Positions 41,887 through 54,098 are shown, numbered from the stretch's first letter. The stretch is 57,941 nucleotides of DNA from Thiorhodospira sibirica ATCC 700588 (GCF_000227725.2 NZ_MU255056.1:2511992-2569932), one strand, 5' to 3'. Notes: generated by a model not told the origin, from the sequence alone. Translations and numbers: made by a program.

Positions 41887-43749
41887 TTACTCCACCGTCA
41901 CACTCTTGGCCAGATTTCTGGGTTTGTCTACGTCGGTGCCTTTGACCAGGGCGACGTGATAGGCCAGTAATTGCAAGGCCACCACATGCAAGACGGGCGA
42001 TAACAGGCCATAGTGTTCCGGCAGGCGCAGGACGTTGACGCCATCACTTTGTACAACGCCTGTTCCGCCGTCAGCGAATACATAAAGCTCCCCGCCTCGG
42101 GCGTGTACTTCCTGCATATTCGCCTTGAGTTTGTCCAGCAGGGCATCATTGGGCGCGACCACAATCACCGGCATCTGTGCATCCACGAGTGCCAGCGGCC
42201 CGTGTTTAAGCTCACCGGCGGGGTAGCCCTCGGCATGGATATAGGAGATTTCCTTGAGCTTTAAGGCACCTTCCAGGGCAATGGGGTAATGATGTCCCCG
42301 CCCCAGAAACAGGGCATGTTGCTTGCTGGCAAAACGCTGTGACCAGCGTTTGATCTGTGGTTCCAGGGCCAGGACATTCTCCACCGCCACCGGCAGATGG
42401 CGCAGTTCTGCCAGAAAAGTTTGCTCCGTCTCCAATGATAAACGCCCCTGCACCTTGGCCAAGGACAAGGTGAGCAAAAACAGCGCCGCCAGCTGTGCGG
42501 TAAAGGCCTTGGTTGAGGCCACGCCAATTTCTGGCCCGGCGCGGGTGATAAAGCGCAGGCGCGTGGCGCGCACCATGGCCGACTCCGGCACATTGCAGAT
42601 GGACAGGGTATAGGCATGGCCCTGTGCCTTGGCATGATGCAGGGCTGCCAAGGTGTCTGCGGTTTCGCCGGATTGAGAAATCACCACCACCAGTTGCTGC
42701 GGATTCGGCACGCTGTGGCGATAGCGGTATTCGCTGGCAATCTCCACCGTGCAGGGTAGTCCTGCCACCGCTTCAATCCAGTAGCGGGCTACCTGACCGG
42801 CATAGCTGGAGGTGCCGCAGGCGAGAATCAACACCGCCTCCACCTGTGCAAAGATTTCGCTCGCTTCTACGCCAAAAATGCCGGGCTGCAAACGGGCTGC
42901 CCCGCCGATCATCTCCAGGGTATTCCCCAAAGCCTGGGGCTGCTCAAAAATCTCTTTTTGCATGAAATGGCGGTAATCGCCCAGCTCGACGGCATCGGCG
43001 CTGAGCGTGGATTGAACCACCTCACGCACCACCGCCTGCCCCTGACGATCGACCAGCTCCACGCCCGTACCGCGTAGCCGGGCGACATCGCCGTTTTCCA
43101 GATAGATCATGCGGCGCGTCACCGACACCAGCGCCGAGGCATCCGAGGCGGCAAAATGCCCCCGCTCACCAAGCCCCAGCATCAACGGCGAACCCTCACG
43201 CGCTACTACCAGACAGTCGGGCTCTTCCTCACGCATGACCGCCAGGGCATAAGCCCCTTGCAGAAAGAGCACTGCCCGGCGCACGGCGGTGAAAAGATCG
43301 GGAGCAGGCCCCGCAAAGCCCAATGCCGTGGCATCCTCGCACAAACAGGCACGCAGCAGATGCGCGATGGTTTCGGTATCGGTATCTGAGCTAAACACAT
43401 AGCCCAAGGCCTGGAGCTGCCCTCGCAGTGCTTCATAATTTTCGATAATGCCGTTATGCACCACTGCCAGACCGCCCGAGACATGCGGATGAGCGTTGTG
43501 CTCTGCCGGGATGCCATGCGTGGCCCAGCGGGTATGCGCAATGCCTACGGCACCGCTAATTCCCAGCTGCGCCACCCGCGCCTGCAGTTCAGATACCCGC
43601 CCCTTGGCGCGCACGCGACACAACGCCCCGGACGCATCCAGCACCGCCAGCCCGGCCGAGTCATAGCCGCGATATTCCAGGGTCTTGAGGCCTGCGAGCA
43701 GGAAAGGGGTAAAGTCATTTGCGCCGATGGCGCCAACAATTCCACACAT
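41887..43749 (-). CDS. glmS: Glucosamine--fructose-6-phosphate aminotransferase
   Basis: A 620-residue enzyme that makes glucosamine 6-phosphate from fructose 6-phosphate and glutamine, the first step to UDP-GlcNAc for peptidoglycan and lipopolysaccharide. The N-terminal glutaminase has nucleophile Cys2 (MCGIVGAIG), HTRWATHG and [12 protein letters not shown]. Two SIS domains follow ([76 protein letters not shown]), ending [13 protein letters not shown]. Slightly longer than the E. coli enzyme (609). No riboswitch is evident upstream, where argB ends 75 bases away. Confidence 0.96.
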   Translation of the reverse strand: MCGIVGAIGANDFTPFLLAGLKTLEYRGYDSAGLAVLDASGALCRVRAKGRVSELQARVAQLGISGAVGIAHTRWATHGIPAEHNAHPHVSGGLAVVHNGIIENYEALRGQLQALGYVFSSDTDTETIAHLLRACLCEDATALGFAGPAPDLFTAVRRAVLFLQGAYALAVMREEEPDCLVVAREGSPLMLGLGERGHFAASDASALVSVTRRMIYLENGDVARLRGTGVELVDRQGQAVVREVVQSTLSADAVELGDYRHFMQKEIFEQPQALGNTLEMIGGAARLQPGIFGVEASEIFAQVEAVLILACGTSSYAGQVARYWIEAVAGLPCTVEIASEYRYRHSVPNPQQLVVVISQSGETADTLAALHHAKAQGHAYTLSICNVPESAMVRATRLRFITRAGPEIGVASTKAFTAQLAALFLLTLSLAKVQGRLSLETEQTFLAELRHLPVAVENVLALEPQIKRWSQRFASKQHALFLGRGHHYPIALEGALKLKEISYIHAEGYPAGELKHGPLALVDAQMPVIVVAPNDALLDKLKANMQEVHARGGELYVFADGGTGVVQSDGVNVLRLPEHYGLLSPVLHVVALQLLAYHVALVKGTDVDKPRNLAKSVTVE

Positions 43750-43799
43750 AAAGGGATGCTTAGCCTTAAAGGTATACGATGGGCGAAAACAACGGTACA

Positions 43800-43816
43800 G
43801 GCATCTTCCCGATGCC
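43800..43816. repeat. Hairpin GGCATC-N5-GATGCC between argB and glmS
   Basis: A 6-bp inverted repeat with loop TTCCC, followed on the plus strand by GTTTTTA. Both neighbouring genes are on the minus strand, so the T run would only help a plus-strand transcript. Confidence 0.65.
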
Positions 43817-43824
43817 GTTTTTAC

Positions 43825-44772
<948 letters not shown>

Positions 44773-44868
44773 CTAACCCGGCGTATCCGTGTCACAGACT
44801 CGCGTGGCATTTTTTACGCCGTATTGCCCCACCGCAAGGGGCAGCAGTACGCGCTTTCTGCGGGGTCA

Positions 44869-44898
44869 TTGGCCATTGCTGGGTGGCTCGCCTACAAT
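44869..44898 (+). promoter_or_regulatory. Possible sigma-70 promoter for the histidine phosphatase gene
   Basis: TTGGCC (44869-44874) and TACAAT (44893-44898) are separated by 18 bases and lie about 35 bases before the start codon at 44933. Confidence 0.4.
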
Positions 44899-44932
44899 GC
44901 CCGTTCAACATTGATTGGGGGGGGAAGGCGAG

Positions 44933-45526
44933 ATGATCAGACTCGATTTTTTACGTCATGGTGAGCCGGTTGGGGGTAAGCGCATTCGCGGGCATGGGGT
45001 GGATGATCCTTTGAGTGAAACCGGCTGGGAGCAAATGTGGCAGGCGGTGGGGGGCGTTGAGGGCGCCCAGGCGGTGGGGTGGGATCAGGTGGTCAGTTCG
45101 CCCTTGCGCCGCTGTCTGGATTTTGCCACGGCCTTAGCACAGCACCTTGAGCTTCCCTTGACAGTGGATGAAGATCTCAAGGAGGTGGGGTTTGGGGCGT
45201 GGGAGGGTCTTGATTTTGACACGATCCGCGAGCAGCAAAGCGAGCTGTATAAAGCCTTCAAGCGCAATGCCTTGGGGTCTCGTCCGGCGGGCGCGGAGCC
45301 TTTGGAAGTGTTTCGGGCGCGGGTAGATGCGCGCCTTGAGCATTTGTTTCGCCAGCATGCTAATCAGCAGGTGCTGGTGGTGACCCATGCCGGGGTCATC
45401 CGTGCCACCTTGGCGCATGTGCTGGATATTCCCTCGGAACGCATGTACCGTTTAAGCCTTCCTTATGCTGCCCGGCTCAGATTGAGTCTGGATGGCGGTC
45501 AGTTACAGGCGGAATTTCAGACATAA
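44933..45526 (+). CDS. Histidine phosphatase family protein (possible alpha-ribazole phosphatase)
   Basis: A 197-residue protein from ATG 44933, with an AAGGCGAG ribosome site. The branch-1 histidine phosphatase signature RHGE is in LDFLRHGEPVGGKRIRGHGVDDPLS. The second catalytic histidine is in VLVVTHAGVIRATLAHVL, and the general acid region is KEVGFGAWEGLDFD. Close in form to CobC/alpha-ribazole phosphatase, which acts in cobalamin nucleotide-loop assembly, but no cobalamin genes are adjacent, so another phosphomonoester is possible. Confidence 0.85.
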   Translation: MIRLDFLRHGEPVGGKRIRGHGVDDPLSETGWEQMWQAVGGVEGAQAVGWDQVVSSPLRRCLDFATALAQHLELPLTVDEDLKEVGFGAWEGLDFDTIREQQSELYKAFKRNALGSRPAGAEPLEVFRARVDARLEHLFRQHANQQVLVVTHAGVIRATLAHVLDIPSERMYRLSLPYAARLRLSLDGGQLQAEFQT

Positions 45527-45536
45527 TTCTGTGGAA

Positions 45537-45550
45537 GATGTCGCGACATC
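45537..45550. repeat. Perfect palindrome GATGTCGCGACATC
   Basis: A 14-base perfect palindrome 11 bases after the phosphatase stop and about 40 bases before aroA. It may be a half-related form of the dispersed hairpins or an operator; no protein match is known to me. Confidence 0.5.
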
Positions 45551-45591
45551 ATTCCCATCTTTGGTTTATCACGTTCATTTAGAGAAATTGC

Positions 45592-46926
45592 ATGACTGTT
45601 ACGCATTATCAAGCGCCGCTTTCATTTGTGGCCGAGCCGGGCGGGGTGTTGCAGGGCCGTATCCGGGTGACGGGGGATAAGTCGATTTCGCATCGGGCGA
45701 TCATGCTCGGGGCGATTGCGCAGGGATGCACCGAAATCAGTGGTTTTTTGGAGGGCGAGGACTGTCTGGCGACCTTGCAGGCCTTTCGGGCGATGGGGGT
45801 GCCCATTGAGGGGCCGGTGGATGGTCGGGTGCGGGTGCATGGGGTTGGCTTGCGCGGTCTGCAGGCGCCCGCACAGCCGCTGGATATGGGTAATTCCGGG
45901 ACTTCGATGCGTTTGTTGACGGGCTTGCTGGCCGGGCATGGTTTGGCGGCGGTATTGGTGGGCGATAGCTCGTTGATGCGCCGTCCAATGCGGCGGGTGA
46001 CCGATCCGTTGGCGCGTATGGGGGCGCAGATTGCCACGGCCGATAACGGGAATCCACCGCTGAACATTCATGCCGGTCATGCCTTGCAGGGCATTGAGTA
46101 TGTGATGCCGATGGCCAGCGCCCAGGTAAAATCGAGCATTTTGCTGGCCGGTTTGTATGCACAGGGCACCACCTGTGTCACCGAGCCCGCCCCAACCCGC
46201 GATCATACCGAGCGGATGCTGCAGGGTTTTGGCTATCCCTTGCGCCGGGAGGGGCCGAAGGTGTGTCTGGAGGGTGGACATGCCTTGCAGGCAACGGCGA
46301 TTGATGTGCCGGGGGATATTTCCTCGGCGGCGTTTTTTATGGTGGGGGCCTCAATTGCCAAGGGTTCGGAGCTGCTGCTTGAGCATGTGGGTATCAATCC
46401 GACCCGTACCGGGGTGATTGATATTTTGCGCCTGATGGGCGCAGATATCGAGCTGCTCAATGTGCGTGAGGCGGGCGGTGAGCCGGTGGCGGATATTCGG
46501 GTGCGCAGTGCGCCGTTGCATGGGGTGGATATTCCCGAAGCGCTGGTGCCGCTGGCCATTGATGAGTTTCCGGCGATTTTTATTGCGGCGGCCTGTGCCC
46601 ACGGCAAGACGGTGTTGACCGGTGCCCGCGAGCTGCGGGTTAAGGAAAGTGACCGCATTCAGGTGATGGCCGATGGCTTGCAAACCTGCGGGGTGGCCGC
46701 ACAGCCTACGGAAGATGGCATGGTGATTACCGGTGGGCCGCTGCAGGGCGGGGAGATTCACAGTCATGGCGATCATCGCATTGCGATGGCCTTTGCGATG
46801 GCCGCGCTGGCGGCGCAGGGGAGGTTACTGATCCATGATTGCGCGAATGTGAATACCTCGTTTCCCGGCTTTGCCGAACTGGCGCGGCATACGGGCGTGC
46901 GCCTGCTGACCCGGGAGGGGGCCTGA
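45592..46926 (+). CDS. aroA: 3-phosphoshikimate 1-carboxyvinyltransferase (EPSP synthase)
   Basis: A 444-residue enzyme joining shikimate 3-phosphate and phosphoenolpyruvate in the chorismate pathway. Marks are [44 protein letters not shown], and [17 protein letters not shown], with [15 protein letters not shown] near the end. The GNSGTSMR stretch with Ala elsewhere in the phosphate loop resembles class II-like or proteobacterial hybrids; glyphosate sensitivity cannot be judged. The stop codon overlaps the cmk start (TGATG), a common aroA-cmk-rpsA order. Confidence 0.95.
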   Translation: MTVTHYQAPLSFVAEPGGVLQGRIRVTGDKSISHRAIMLGAIAQGCTEISGFLEGEDCLATLQAFRAMGVPIEGPVDGRVRVHGVGLRGLQAPAQPLDMGNSGTSMRLLTGLLAGHGLAAVLVGDSSLMRRPMRRVTDPLARMGAQIATADNGNPPLNIHAGHALQGIEYVMPMASAQVKSSILLAGLYAQGTTCVTEPAPTRDHTERMLQGFGYPLRREGPKVCLEGGHALQATAIDVPGDISSAAFFMVGASIAKGSELLLEHVGINPTRTGVIDILRLMGADIELLNVREAGGEPVADIRVRSAPLHGVDIPEALVPLAIDEFPAIFIAAACAHGKTVLTGARELRVKESDRIQVMADGLQTCGVAAQPTEDGMVITGGPLQGGEIHSHGDHRIAMAFAMAALAAQGRLLIHDCANVNTSFPGFAELARHTGVRLLTREGA

Positions 46927-47618
46927 TGTTAGGGGGCATGGTGGCGCCGGTGCTGACCATTGATGGCCCGGCCGGTTCGGGAAAAGGGACGATCAGTGCC
47001 CTGGCCGCTGAGAAACTCGGTTGGCATTTGCTCGACAGTGGGGCCTTGTATCGGCTGGTAGCCTTGGCAGCGCTGCGCCACGCTGTCTCGCTGGATCATG
47101 AGCAGGCCCTGGCACGCATTGCGGTGAATCTGGATGCGCGTTTTGCCTTGCATCCCGTGAAGGGATTGAGTGTCTGGCTCAATGGTCTGCCGGTTGATGA
47201 AGCGCTGCGAGAAGAACGCACCGGGGAGGCCGCCTCCAAGGTGGCGACCTGGCCGTTGGTACGCGATGCGCTGTTGCAGCGTCAGCGGGCCTTTTGTCAG
47301 GTGCCGGGCCTGGTGGCCGATGGGCGGGATATGGGGACGGTGGTGTTTCCGCAGGCCCATTACAAGATTTTTTTGACAGCCAGTCAGGAAGAACGGGCGA
47401 ATCGGCGTTACAAGCAGTTGAAAGAAAAAGGACTTGATGCTAACCTTCAGACCCTTTTAGAAGACCTGCAGGCGCGTGATGCACGCGATGCAAACCGGGC
47501 GGTCGCTCCGCTCAAGCCGGCAGACGATGCTCTGGTGATTGATTCTACCGGCAAAGGGATTGATGAGGTCTTGGCGCAGGTGCTTGATTATGTGGCCCAA
47601 GGCGTGCATCCATCTTGA
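46926..47618 (+). CDS. cmk: Cytidylate kinase
   Basis: A 230-residue nucleotide kinase that phosphorylates CMP and dCMP. The P-loop GPAGSGKGT is near the N-terminus, followed by [28 protein letters not shown] and [18 protein letters not shown] 46926 shares bases with the aroA stop and has GGAGG upstream; ATG 46938 is a possible alternative. Same operon as aroA, upstream of rpsA. Confidence 0.95.
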   Translation: MLGGMVAPVLTIDGPAGSGKGTISALAAEKLGWHLLDSGALYRLVALAALRHAVSLDHEQALARIAVNLDARFALHPVKGLSVWLNGLPVDEALREERTGEAASKVATWPLVRDALLQRQRAFCQVPGLVADGRDMGTVVFPQAHYKIFLTASQEERANRRYKQLKEKGLDANLQTLLEDLQARDARDANRAVAPLKPADDALVIDSTGKGIDEVLAQVLDYVAQGVHPS

Positions 47619-47643
47619 AACGGGTTTTGTCCCGCACAGCGTA

Positions 47644-47735
47644 TATAATGGCGGCTTGCCTGTCTGCCGCGACGCACGCGGCGCAGGCAGGTAGCCGTCG
47701 CTTTGTTTAAAACGGCATCAACGATGATGCCGCCA
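47644..47735 (+). promoter_or_regulatory. rpsA leader: -10 element and two stem-loops
   Basis: A perfect TATAAT at 47644-47649 lacks a good -35 at the right distance. It is followed by a strong stem-loop at 47659-47691 (CTGC plus CGCG pairing with CGCG plus GCAG, loop ACGCA, outer CCTG/CAGG) and a copy of the GGCATC hairpin at about 47713-47732. They lie in the leader of rpsA, whose translation is autoregulated in enterobacteria; a role here is inferred. Confidence 0.5.
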
Positions 47736-47814
47736 CACCCCTTTACTTTAACCCAACCGGTTTGCATACGGATGTAGACAAACCTTTTGTATTGATCGTA
47801 GGTTCAACCAACTC

Positions 47815-49494
47815 ATGAGTGAAAGTTTCGCGCAGATGTTTGAAGAAAGTATGGCCTTAACCCAGATGAAGCCTGGGTCCATACTGAATGGAACCGTCAT
47901 CGACGTGCGTGCCGATGTCGTTGTTGTTAACGCAGGGCTTAAGTCGGAAGGGGTCATCCCCATTGAGCAGTTTTACAACGAGCGTGGCGAACTGGAAATA
48001 GAACTGGGCGATGTGGTTGAGATTGCCCTGGAATCCGCCGAAGACGGTTTCGGTGAAACACGCATGTCGCGCGAAAAAGCCAAACGCGCCAAGGCCTGGG
48101 AGCGTCTGGAAAAAGCGATGGAGCAAGAAGCCACGATCACCGGAGAAATCACCGGCAAGGTCAAGGGTGGCTTTACGGTTGAACTGGGCGATATTCGCGC
48201 TTTCCTGCCAGGTTCTTTGGTCGATGTGCGTCCGGTGCGTGATACCACCTATCTGGAAGGCAAGGATCTGGAATTCAAGCTGATCAAGCTGGACCGCCGT
48301 CGCAATAATGTGGTGGTTTCGCGCCGTGCGGTGGTCGAGCAGGAATACAGTGCCGAGCGTGATGCCCTGCTGGAAAATCTGCAGGAAGGCATGGTACTCA
48401 AGGGCATCGTCAAAAACCTCACCGATTATGGCGCTTTCCTGGATCTGGGCGGCATTGATGGTCTGCTGCATATCACCGATATGGCCTGGAAGCGGGTCAA
48501 GCATCCTTCCGAGGTGATCAGCATCGGTGAAGAGATCGAAGTCAAGGTGCTTAAGTTTGACCGCGAGCGTAACCGGGTCTCCCTGGGTCTGAAGCAACTG
48601 GGCGATGATCCGTGGGAAAACATCACCCGCCGCTATCCGGTCAACACCCGCATGTTTGGCAAGGTCACCAACATCACCGACTACGGCTGCTTTGTCGAGG
48701 TTGAAGACGGGGTTGAAGGTCTGGTGCATGTCTCGGAAATGGATTGGACCAACAAAAACGTCAATCCTGCCAAGGTGGTCACTGTCGGCGATGAGGTCGA
48801 GGTGATGATTCTTGACATTGATGAAGAACGCCGTCGTATCTCCCTGGGCATGAAGCAGTGCCGTGCCAATCCGTGGGAAGAATTTGCAGCCACGCACAAC
48901 AAAAATGACCGCGTGGTGGGTGTCATCAAATCCATCACCGATTTTGGTGTTTTCGTCGGCCTGGATGGCGGTATTGATGGTCTGGTGCATCTGTCCGATC
49001 TGTCCTGGAATATGAGCGGCGAAGAGGCCGTGCATAATTTCAAGAAAGGCGATGAAATCGAAGCGGTGGTGCTGTCGGTTGATCCGGAGCGTGAGCGTAT
49101 TTCGCTGGGTATCAAGCAGCTGGACAAGGATCCCTTTGCCAACTTTGTGGCGGAATACACCAAGGGCTCCATCGTCAGCGGGGTGGTGCGTGAGGTGGAT
49201 GCCAAGGCCGCTGTGGTCGATCTGGGTGACGGCGTAGACGGCATCTTGCGGGCCTCTGAGCTATCGCGTGATCGCGTTGAAGATGCCCGCAGCATTCTTA
49301 ACGTTGGTGAGAAGATTGAGGCCAAGTTCATCGGCGTTGATCGTAAAAACCGCACGGTGTCCCTGTCCATCAAGGCCAAGGAAAACGATGAGGAAGCCGA
49401 GGTATTGCAAGACTACAGCTCCTCGGTCAATCCGACCACGTCACTTGGTGCGCTGCTGAAAGAAAAACTCAGCCACGATCCAGAAGACAAGTAA
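47815..49494 (+). CDS. rpsA: 30S ribosomal protein S1
   Basis: A 559-residue protein with six S1 RNA-binding repeats, the length usual for gammaproteobacteria. It begins [23 protein letters not shown]. Repeats are seen at [108 protein letters not shown] and [22 protein letters not shown]. It brings structured mRNA to the small subunit. There is no Shine-Dalgarno sequence before the ATG, as in E. coli rpsA, which is translated by an S1-dependent mode. Confidence 0.97.
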   Translation: MSESFAQMFEESMALTQMKPGSILNGTVIDVRADVVVVNAGLKSEGVIPIEQFYNERGELEIELGDVVEIALESAEDGFGETRMSREKAKRAKAWERLEKAMEQEATITGEITGKVKGGFTVELGDIRAFLPGSLVDVRPVRDTTYLEGKDLEFKLIKLDRRRNNVVVSRRAVVEQEYSAERDALLENLQEGMVLKGIVKNLTDYGAFLDLGGIDGLLHITDMAWKRVKHPSEVISIGEEIEVKVLKFDRERNRVSLGLKQLGDDPWENITRRYPVNTRMFGKVTNITDYGCFVEVEDGVEGLVHVSEMDWTNKNVNPAKVVTVGDEVEVMILDIDEERRRISLGMKQCRANPWEEFAATHNKNDRVVGVIKSITDFGVFVGLDGGIDGLVHLSDLSWNMSGEEAVHNFKKGDEIEAVVLSVDPERERISLGIKQLDKDPFANFVAEYTKGSIVSGVVREVDAKAAVVDLGDGVDGILRASELSRDRVEDARSILNVGEKIEAKFIGVDRKNRTVSLSIKAKENDEEAEVLQDYSSSVNPTTSLGALLKEKLSHDPEDK

Positions 49495-49649
49495 ATCGCC
49501 CGACCACGCTCACCGGGCCAGGGACGGCTCGGGGGCGTATGTTGCCCAACCTTCTCCTAAACCTGAGCGATTTAATCTGGATCATCGACCTCTGGGTCAA
49601 GGACTCTGTGTTTTTTTTATTTAGTGTACGCCCGAGGAGGCCCGTGGGC

Positions 49650-49946
49650 ATGACCAAGTCCGAACTTATTGCAGCGTTAATCCGCAAGCAGTCACATCTC
49701 CCTCCCAAAGACGTGGAAGAAGCCGTTAAAATCATCCTCGAACATATGAGCCAGGCACTGGCCAGCGGCGAGCGCATTGAAGTACGCGGTTTTGGCAGCT
49801 TTTCGTTGCATTTCCGTCCGCCAAAGATGGGACGTAATCCAAAAACCGGTGAAAAAGTGCCATTGGAGGCCAAGTATGTGCCTCATTTCAAGCCGGGCAA
49901 AGATTTAAGGGAACGCGTCAATCAGGGCTTAACATCCGAGGACTGA
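49650..49946 (+). CDS. ihfB: Integration host factor subunit beta
   Basis: A 98-residue DNA-bending protein of the HU/IHF family from ATG 49650, with a strong GAGGAGG nine bases upstream. The body has [43 protein letters not shown] and the proline at the tip of the beta arm. The usual place of ihfB is directly after rpsA, as here. It pairs with IhfA, which is not in the window. Confidence 0.95.
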   Translation: MTKSELIAALIRKQSHLPPKDVEEAVKIILEHMSQALASGERIEVRGFGSFSLHFRPPKMGRNPKTGEKVPLEAKYVPHFKPGKDLRERVNQGLTSED

Positions 49947-49955
49947 CGCCATCCA

Positions 49956-49982
49956 CAGCCTCCCCGAATACGGGGGAGGCTG
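49956..49982 (+). terminator. Stem-loop after ihfB
   Basis: CAGCCTCCCCG pairs with CGGGGGAGGCTG (one unpaired G), loop AATA. It is followed by CTTTAAT rather than a pure T run, so termination may be partial. Confidence 0.6.
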
Positions 49983-50044
49983 CTTTAATCGACGTTTTTC
50001 CAAAGTCTCTGGTGATCCTCTGATCCTGCTGGGGGGCGGTATTG

Positions 50045-50356
50045 ATGTTTAAATTTCTCGCCATTGCGTTGCTCGCCTGCATTCTTGCCGTCGCGGCGGT
50101 ATTTGCCGTGCTCAACTCCGGCATGGTGACGCTGGATCTATACACGCGTAGCTTTACCCTGCCGTTGTCCATTCTGGTGCTGCTGTCGATTCTATTGGGC
50201 ACCTTGCTGGGCCTGATCATGAGCATCGGTGCGCAATTCAGAAAAAGTGCCAGGCTGCGTGAGCTGCGGCGTCAATTAAAAGCGGCACACAAGGAACTGG
50301 CGCGCTTGCGTCCGGTGCGCGCCAAAAGTGTTCAGGGTAGCGGCCCGACGCAATAA
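50045..50356 (+). CDS. lapA: LapA (DUF1049) membrane protein
   Basis: A 103-residue protein with two membrane helices (FLAIALLACILAVAAVFAVLNSG; LPLSILVLLSILLGTLLGLIMSIG) and a basic cytoplasmic tail predicted to form a coil (RLRELRRQLKAAHKELARL). LapA and LapB adjust lipopolysaccharide synthesis in E. coli. ATG 50045 follows a GGGGGCGG site. The stop overlaps the lapB start (TAATG). Confidence 0.9.
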   Translation: MFKFLAIALLACILAVAAVFAVLNSGMVTLDLYTRSFTLPLSILVLLSILLGTLLGLIMSIGAQFRKSARLRELRRQLKAAHKELARLRPVRAKSVQGSGPTQ

Positions 50357-51483
50357 TGACCGAATTTTTGTGGCTGCTCCTTCCGGTGGCGGCCGCTTCG
50401 GGGTGGTTTGCCGCCCGTAAAGCCCAAACCCGCCAGCGCAGTGTCTCCGATGCGCTTAAACCCGCCTATCTGCGTGGCCTGGGTTATTTGCTCAATGAGC
50501 AATCCGACCACCCACTGGAGGTGTTTGGGCGCATGGTTGAGCAGGACCGCGACACCGTGGAGACCCATTTAATCCTTGGCAGTTTGTTTCGACGCCGTGG
50601 CGAGGTGGATAAGGCCATTCAGGTGCATCAGGCACTGATTGAACATGCCGCCCTGGATCAAACACTGCGCGCCCAGGCCACCCTGGAACTGGCCCGCGAT
50701 TATCTCAAGGCCGGGGTATTGGATCGGGCCGAGGCATTGTTTAAAACCGTGCTGACCAGCGGTCATCTGCAAAGCGAAAGTGCGCAGTGTCTGTGCCGTT
50801 TGTATGAGCAGGAAAAGGAATGGGAAAAAGCCATCTGGGCGGCGCAGCAATGGACGCGTTACAGTACGCAAAAACCCACGACACAGCTGGCCCATTATTT
50901 TTGTGAGCGGGCGGATCTGGCCTTACACGAAGGCCAACTGGTGACAGCCAAAACGCAGGCCCTGCAGGCCCTGACAACCGATCCGTTCAGTGTGCGCGCC
51001 CGTTTGCTGTTAGGGCAGATTGCCTTGCAGGATGCCGATTATCCGCAGGCGGTATTGCATTGCAGCAAGGCGATTGAGCAGGATATGCGTCTGGCTGTGC
51101 TGGTTCTGCCGTGCTTGCATGCCGCCTATCAGGCGATGGATGCGCAAGACCCGTATCGTGCTTTTTTAAGCCAGATCAGCCAGACAGCGCACACGGACTG
51201 CAGCCGTCTGGCGGTGTTGCAGGCCCTGGAAGACAGCGGTGAGCACACCCTGCTTGATGCCCTGCTGCATCAGGAGATCGAGCGCGAATCGCTCAATCTG
51301 GGCGTCCTGGCCCTGTTTATCCGTCAGGCGCAACGCCAGGGACAGTTAGGCTCGGCCAAGGTGGTCGCACACTTGCAACGGGTTTTGGATCAACAACTCA
51401 GCGAACGTCCCCGCTTTGGCTGCCAGCACTGTGGATTTAAGGCCAGCGCCCATTTCTGGTGCTGTCCGAGTTGTCATACCTAG
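50356..51483 (+). CDS. lapB: Lipopolysaccharide assembly protein LapB
   Basis: A 375-residue inner-membrane-anchored TPR protein. It has a short N-terminal helix (EFLWLLLPVAAASGWFAARKA), several tetratricopeptide repeats (GSLFRRRGEVDKAIQVHQALIEHA, ELARDYLKAGVLDRAEALFKTVL, LGQIALQDADYPQAVLHCSKAI) and a C-terminal rubredoxin-like zinc site with CQHC and CPSC. In E. coli it guides LpxC breakdown by FtsH. Context after lapA confirms it. Confidence 0.94.
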   Translation: MTEFLWLLLPVAAASGWFAARKAQTRQRSVSDALKPAYLRGLGYLLNEQSDHPLEVFGRMVEQDRDTVETHLILGSLFRRRGEVDKAIQVHQALIEHAALDQTLRAQATLELARDYLKAGVLDRAEALFKTVLTSGHLQSESAQCLCRLYEQEKEWEKAIWAAQQWTRYSTQKPTTQLAHYFCERADLALHEGQLVTAKTQALQALTTDPFSVRARLLLGQIALQDADYPQAVLHCSKAIEQDMRLAVLVLPCLHAAYQAMDAQDPYRAFLSQISQTAHTDCSRLAVLQALEDSGEHTLLDALLHQEIERESLNLGVLALFIRQAQRQGQLGSAKVVAHLQRVLDQQLSERPRFGCQHCGFKASAHFWCCPSCHT

Positions 51484-51533
51484 GGAACCGTATTTTGCCT
51501 TTAGCCATTAACACCTTGATTGAAAAATAGCTT

Positions 51534-52241
51534 ATGAACGTATCTGCATCGCCACGGGTGATTCTGGCACTGGATTTTTCCGACATCGCGCAGCTCAATG
51601 CGCTGGTCGAGCGCCTGGATCCCACCGCTTGCCGTCTCAAGGTCGGCTTTGAGTTATTTGTGACCGGTGGTCCGGCCCTGGTTGAGCAGCTGATTGCCAA
51701 GGGCTTTGAGGTGTTTCTGGATCTTAAATTTCACGATATTCCCAATACCGTCACGGCGGCCTGCAAGGCGGCCTGTCAGCTTGGCGTGTGGATGCTGAAT
51801 GTACATGCCAGCGGTGGTCAGCGGATGCTGCTGGCAGCGCGTGAGGCGGTGGATTCTCAAAGCCATCGTCCGCAGCTGATTGCCGTCACGGTGCTCACCT
51901 CGATGGATCAGACAGACCTGCAGGACACCGGGGTACAGCGTCCGCTGGCTGAGCAGGTGATGGCCTTGGCACACGCGGCGCAGGTCTGCGGTCTGGATGG
52001 AATCGTCTGTTCTGCCCAGGAGGCCCCTGCCATGCGTACCCGCTTTGGACCGGCGTTTTTACTGGTTACGCCGGGGATTCGCCTGCCGGGCGATCAACAC
52101 GGCGATCAACGGCGCATCGTCACTCCGGCTCAGGCCATTTTTGATGGCGCCTCCTATCTGGTGATGGGGCGCTCGATCACGCAGGCCAAAGACCCCATGC
52201 AGGTTCTGTCTGCGGTGAATCAATCCCTTGTTTTGTCATGA
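51534..52241 (+). CDS. pyrF: Orotidine 5'-phosphate decarboxylase
   Basis: A 235-residue TIM barrel that makes UMP. The catalytic Asp-Lys-x-x-Asp array is seen as [11 protein letters not shown] (Lys65, Asp68) with LKVGFELF upstream. The phosphate-gripper region [25 protein letters not shown] is complete. It follows lapB, as in many gammaproteobacteria, and its stop overlaps the trpF start. Confidence 0.96.
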   Translation: MNVSASPRVILALDFSDIAQLNALVERLDPTACRLKVGFELFVTGGPALVEQLIAKGFEVFLDLKFHDIPNTVTAACKAACQLGVWMLNVHASGGQRMLLAAREAVDSQSHRPQLIAVTVLTSMDQTDLQDTGVQRPLAEQVMALAHAAQVCGLDGIVCSAQEAPAMRTRFGPAFLLVTPGIRLPGDQHGDQRRIVTPAQAIFDGASYLVMGRSITQAKDPMQVLSAVNQSLVLS

Positions 52242-52873
52242 TGAATACCCGTATCCGCATTAAAATCTGTGGCATTACCTCACTCGACGATGCCCTGATG
52301 GTGGCACAGGCCGGGGCAGATGCCATCGGTTTTGTGTTTTACCCCAACAGTGTGCGCTATATCGCACCATATGCAGCGCGTGAAATTGCCCTGCGATTGC
52401 CACCCTTTATCACCCGCGTGGGTCTGTTTGTCGATGCCGGACGCGAGCGGGTCACGGAGATCATCAACAGCGTACCGCTGGATCTTTTGCAATTTCATGG
52501 CAACGAGGATCCCAGCGAGTGTAGCGCATTTGATCGGCCTTATATCAAGGCAGTACCCATGCAAACCCCGCTGGACGTGCTCACCTATACTCAGCGTTAT
52601 ACGGATGCGGTCGGGGTTTTGCTCGACAGCCACGGCGGGGGCAAGGTCGGGGGCACCGGAGAAACCTTCGACTGGAACACGATTCCAGCGCAGCTCGCCC
52701 AGCCGTTGATCCTGGCCGGTGGACTCAAGCCCGGCAATGTCGCACAGGCCATTGTGCAGACGCGCCCCTGGGCGGTGGATGTCAGTAGTGGCGTAGAGTC
52801 CGCACCGGGCCATAAAGATCCGGCGCTGATCAGCTCTTTTATCAACGAGGTAAGACGTGTCGAATTCACTTAA
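52238..52873 (+). CDS. trpF: Phosphoribosylanthranilate isomerase
   Basis: A 211-residue monofunctional TIM-barrel enzyme of tryptophan synthesis. Cys in IKICGIT and Asp in [19 protein letters not shown] supply the active site, and [14 protein letters not shown] ends the barrel. The start is ATG 52238, or ATG 52241, overlapping the pyrF stop. It overlaps trpB by 17 bases. Confidence 0.95.
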   Translation: MMNTRIRIKICGITSLDDALMVAQAGADAIGFVFYPNSVRYIAPYAAREIALRLPPFITRVGLFVDAGRERVTEIINSVPLDLLQFHGNEDPSECSAFDRPYIKAVPMQTPLDVLTYTQRYTDAVGVLLDSHGGGKVGGTGETFDWNTIPAQLAQPLILAGGLKPGNVAQAIVQTRPWAVDVSSGVESAPGHKDPALISSFINEVRRVEFT

Positions 52874-54098
52874 CGCCATACCGGCTGCCTCCAGTATCAC
52901 TGACTGGAACGCCTTCCCCGATGCCAGCGGCCATTTTGGCCCCTATGGCGGCTGTTTTGTCGCAGAAACCTTGATGCAGCCGCTGGAAGAATTGCGCAAT
53001 GCCTATGCGCGCTATCTGCAAGATCCCGATTTTTTGGCTGAACTGGATGACGATCTGCGCCATTATGTCGGGCGGCCCTCGCCTTTGTATCATGCCAAAC
53101 GCTTATCGCGGGAACTGGGCGGGGCACAGATTTATTTCAAGCGCGAGGATCTCAATCACACCGGCGCGCACAAAGTCAATAACACCATCGGGCAGGCGCT
53201 GCTGGCCAAACGCATGGGCAAGACCCGCATCATTGCCGAGACCGGCGCCGGACAGCACGGGGTGGCAACCGCCACCGTAGCGGCGCGTCTGGGGCTGGAA
53301 TGTGTGGTGTATATGGGCGCCGATGATATTCAGCGCCAGGCCCCCAATGTGTATCGCATGAAATTGCTGGGAGCCACCGTGGTGCCGGTGACCTCCGGCT
53401 CGCGGACGCTTAAAGATGCGCTTAACGAGGCGATGCGCGACTGGGTGACGCACGTCGATCATACCTTCTACATCATCGGCACAGTCGCCGGGCCCCATCC
53501 CTATCCGGCGATGGTGCGCGATTTTCAGGCCATTATCGGGCGTGAGGCACGGGCGCAATGCCTGGAGCTGACCGGGCGTTTGCCGGATGCCCTGATCGCC
53601 TGTGTCGGTGGCGGCTCCAATGCCATCGGCTTGTTTCATCCCTTCCTGGCCGATCGCGAGGTGGCGCTGTATGGGGTTGAGGCCGCTGGCGAGGGCATTG
53701 AGACCGGGCGTCATTCTGCGCCGTTGTGTGCCGGTCGGCCCGGGGTCTTGCATGGCAATCGCACCTATCTGATGGAAGATGCCAACGGCCAGATCATCGA
53801 AACCCACTCCATCTCTGCCGGGCTGGATTATCCGGGCGTGGGGCCAGAACATGCCTGGCTCAAAGATACCGCACGGGCGAACTATGTGGCGGTGACAGAT
53901 ACGCAGGCGATGGCTGCCTTTCATCATATTACCCGCACGGAGGGCATTATCCCCGCACTGGAATCCAGCCACGCGCTGGCCTATGCGATGGAACTCGCCC
54001 CTACCCTGCGCCCTGAGCAGATCATTATCGCCAATCTTTCCGGACGTGGCGACAAAGACATCAACACCGTCGCCCAGCGAGAGGGCATTACCCTATGA
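52857..54098 (+). CDS. trpB: Tryptophan synthase beta chain
   Basis: A 413-residue PLP enzyme that condenses indole with serine. The PLP lysine is Lys106 in [29 protein letters not shown], the phosphate loop GGGSNAIG and SGRGDKDI are all present. It starts with GTG 52857 inside the end of trpF and overlaps trpA by four bases, which implies coupled translation. Confidence 0.96.
   Translation: MSNSLNAIPAASSITDWNAFPDASGHFGPYGGCFVAETLMQPLEELRNAYARYLQDPDFLAELDDDLRHYVGRPSPLYHAKRLSRELGGAQIYFKREDLNHTGAHKVNNTIGQALLAKRMGKTRIIAETGAGQHGVATATVAARLGLECVVYMGADDIQRQAPNVYRMKLLGATVVPVTSGSRTLKDALNEAMRDWVTHVDHTFYIIGTVAGPHPYPAMVRDFQAIIGREARAQCLELTGRLPDALIACVGGGSNAIGLFHPFLADREVALYGVEAAGEGIETGRHSAPLCAGRPGVLHGNRTYLMEDANGQIIETHSISAGLDYPGVGPEHAWLKDTARANYVAVTDTQAMAAFHHITRTEGIIPALESSHALAYAMELAPTLRPEQIIIANLSGRGDKDINTVAQREGITL

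Noticed and set aside
47857-49035. A 392-codon minus-strand frame
   Set aside because: It is the antisense of rpsA. Long antisense frames are common in such GC-rich, strongly biased genes.
53103-53972. A 289-codon minus-strand frame
   Set aside because: Antisense shadow of trpB.
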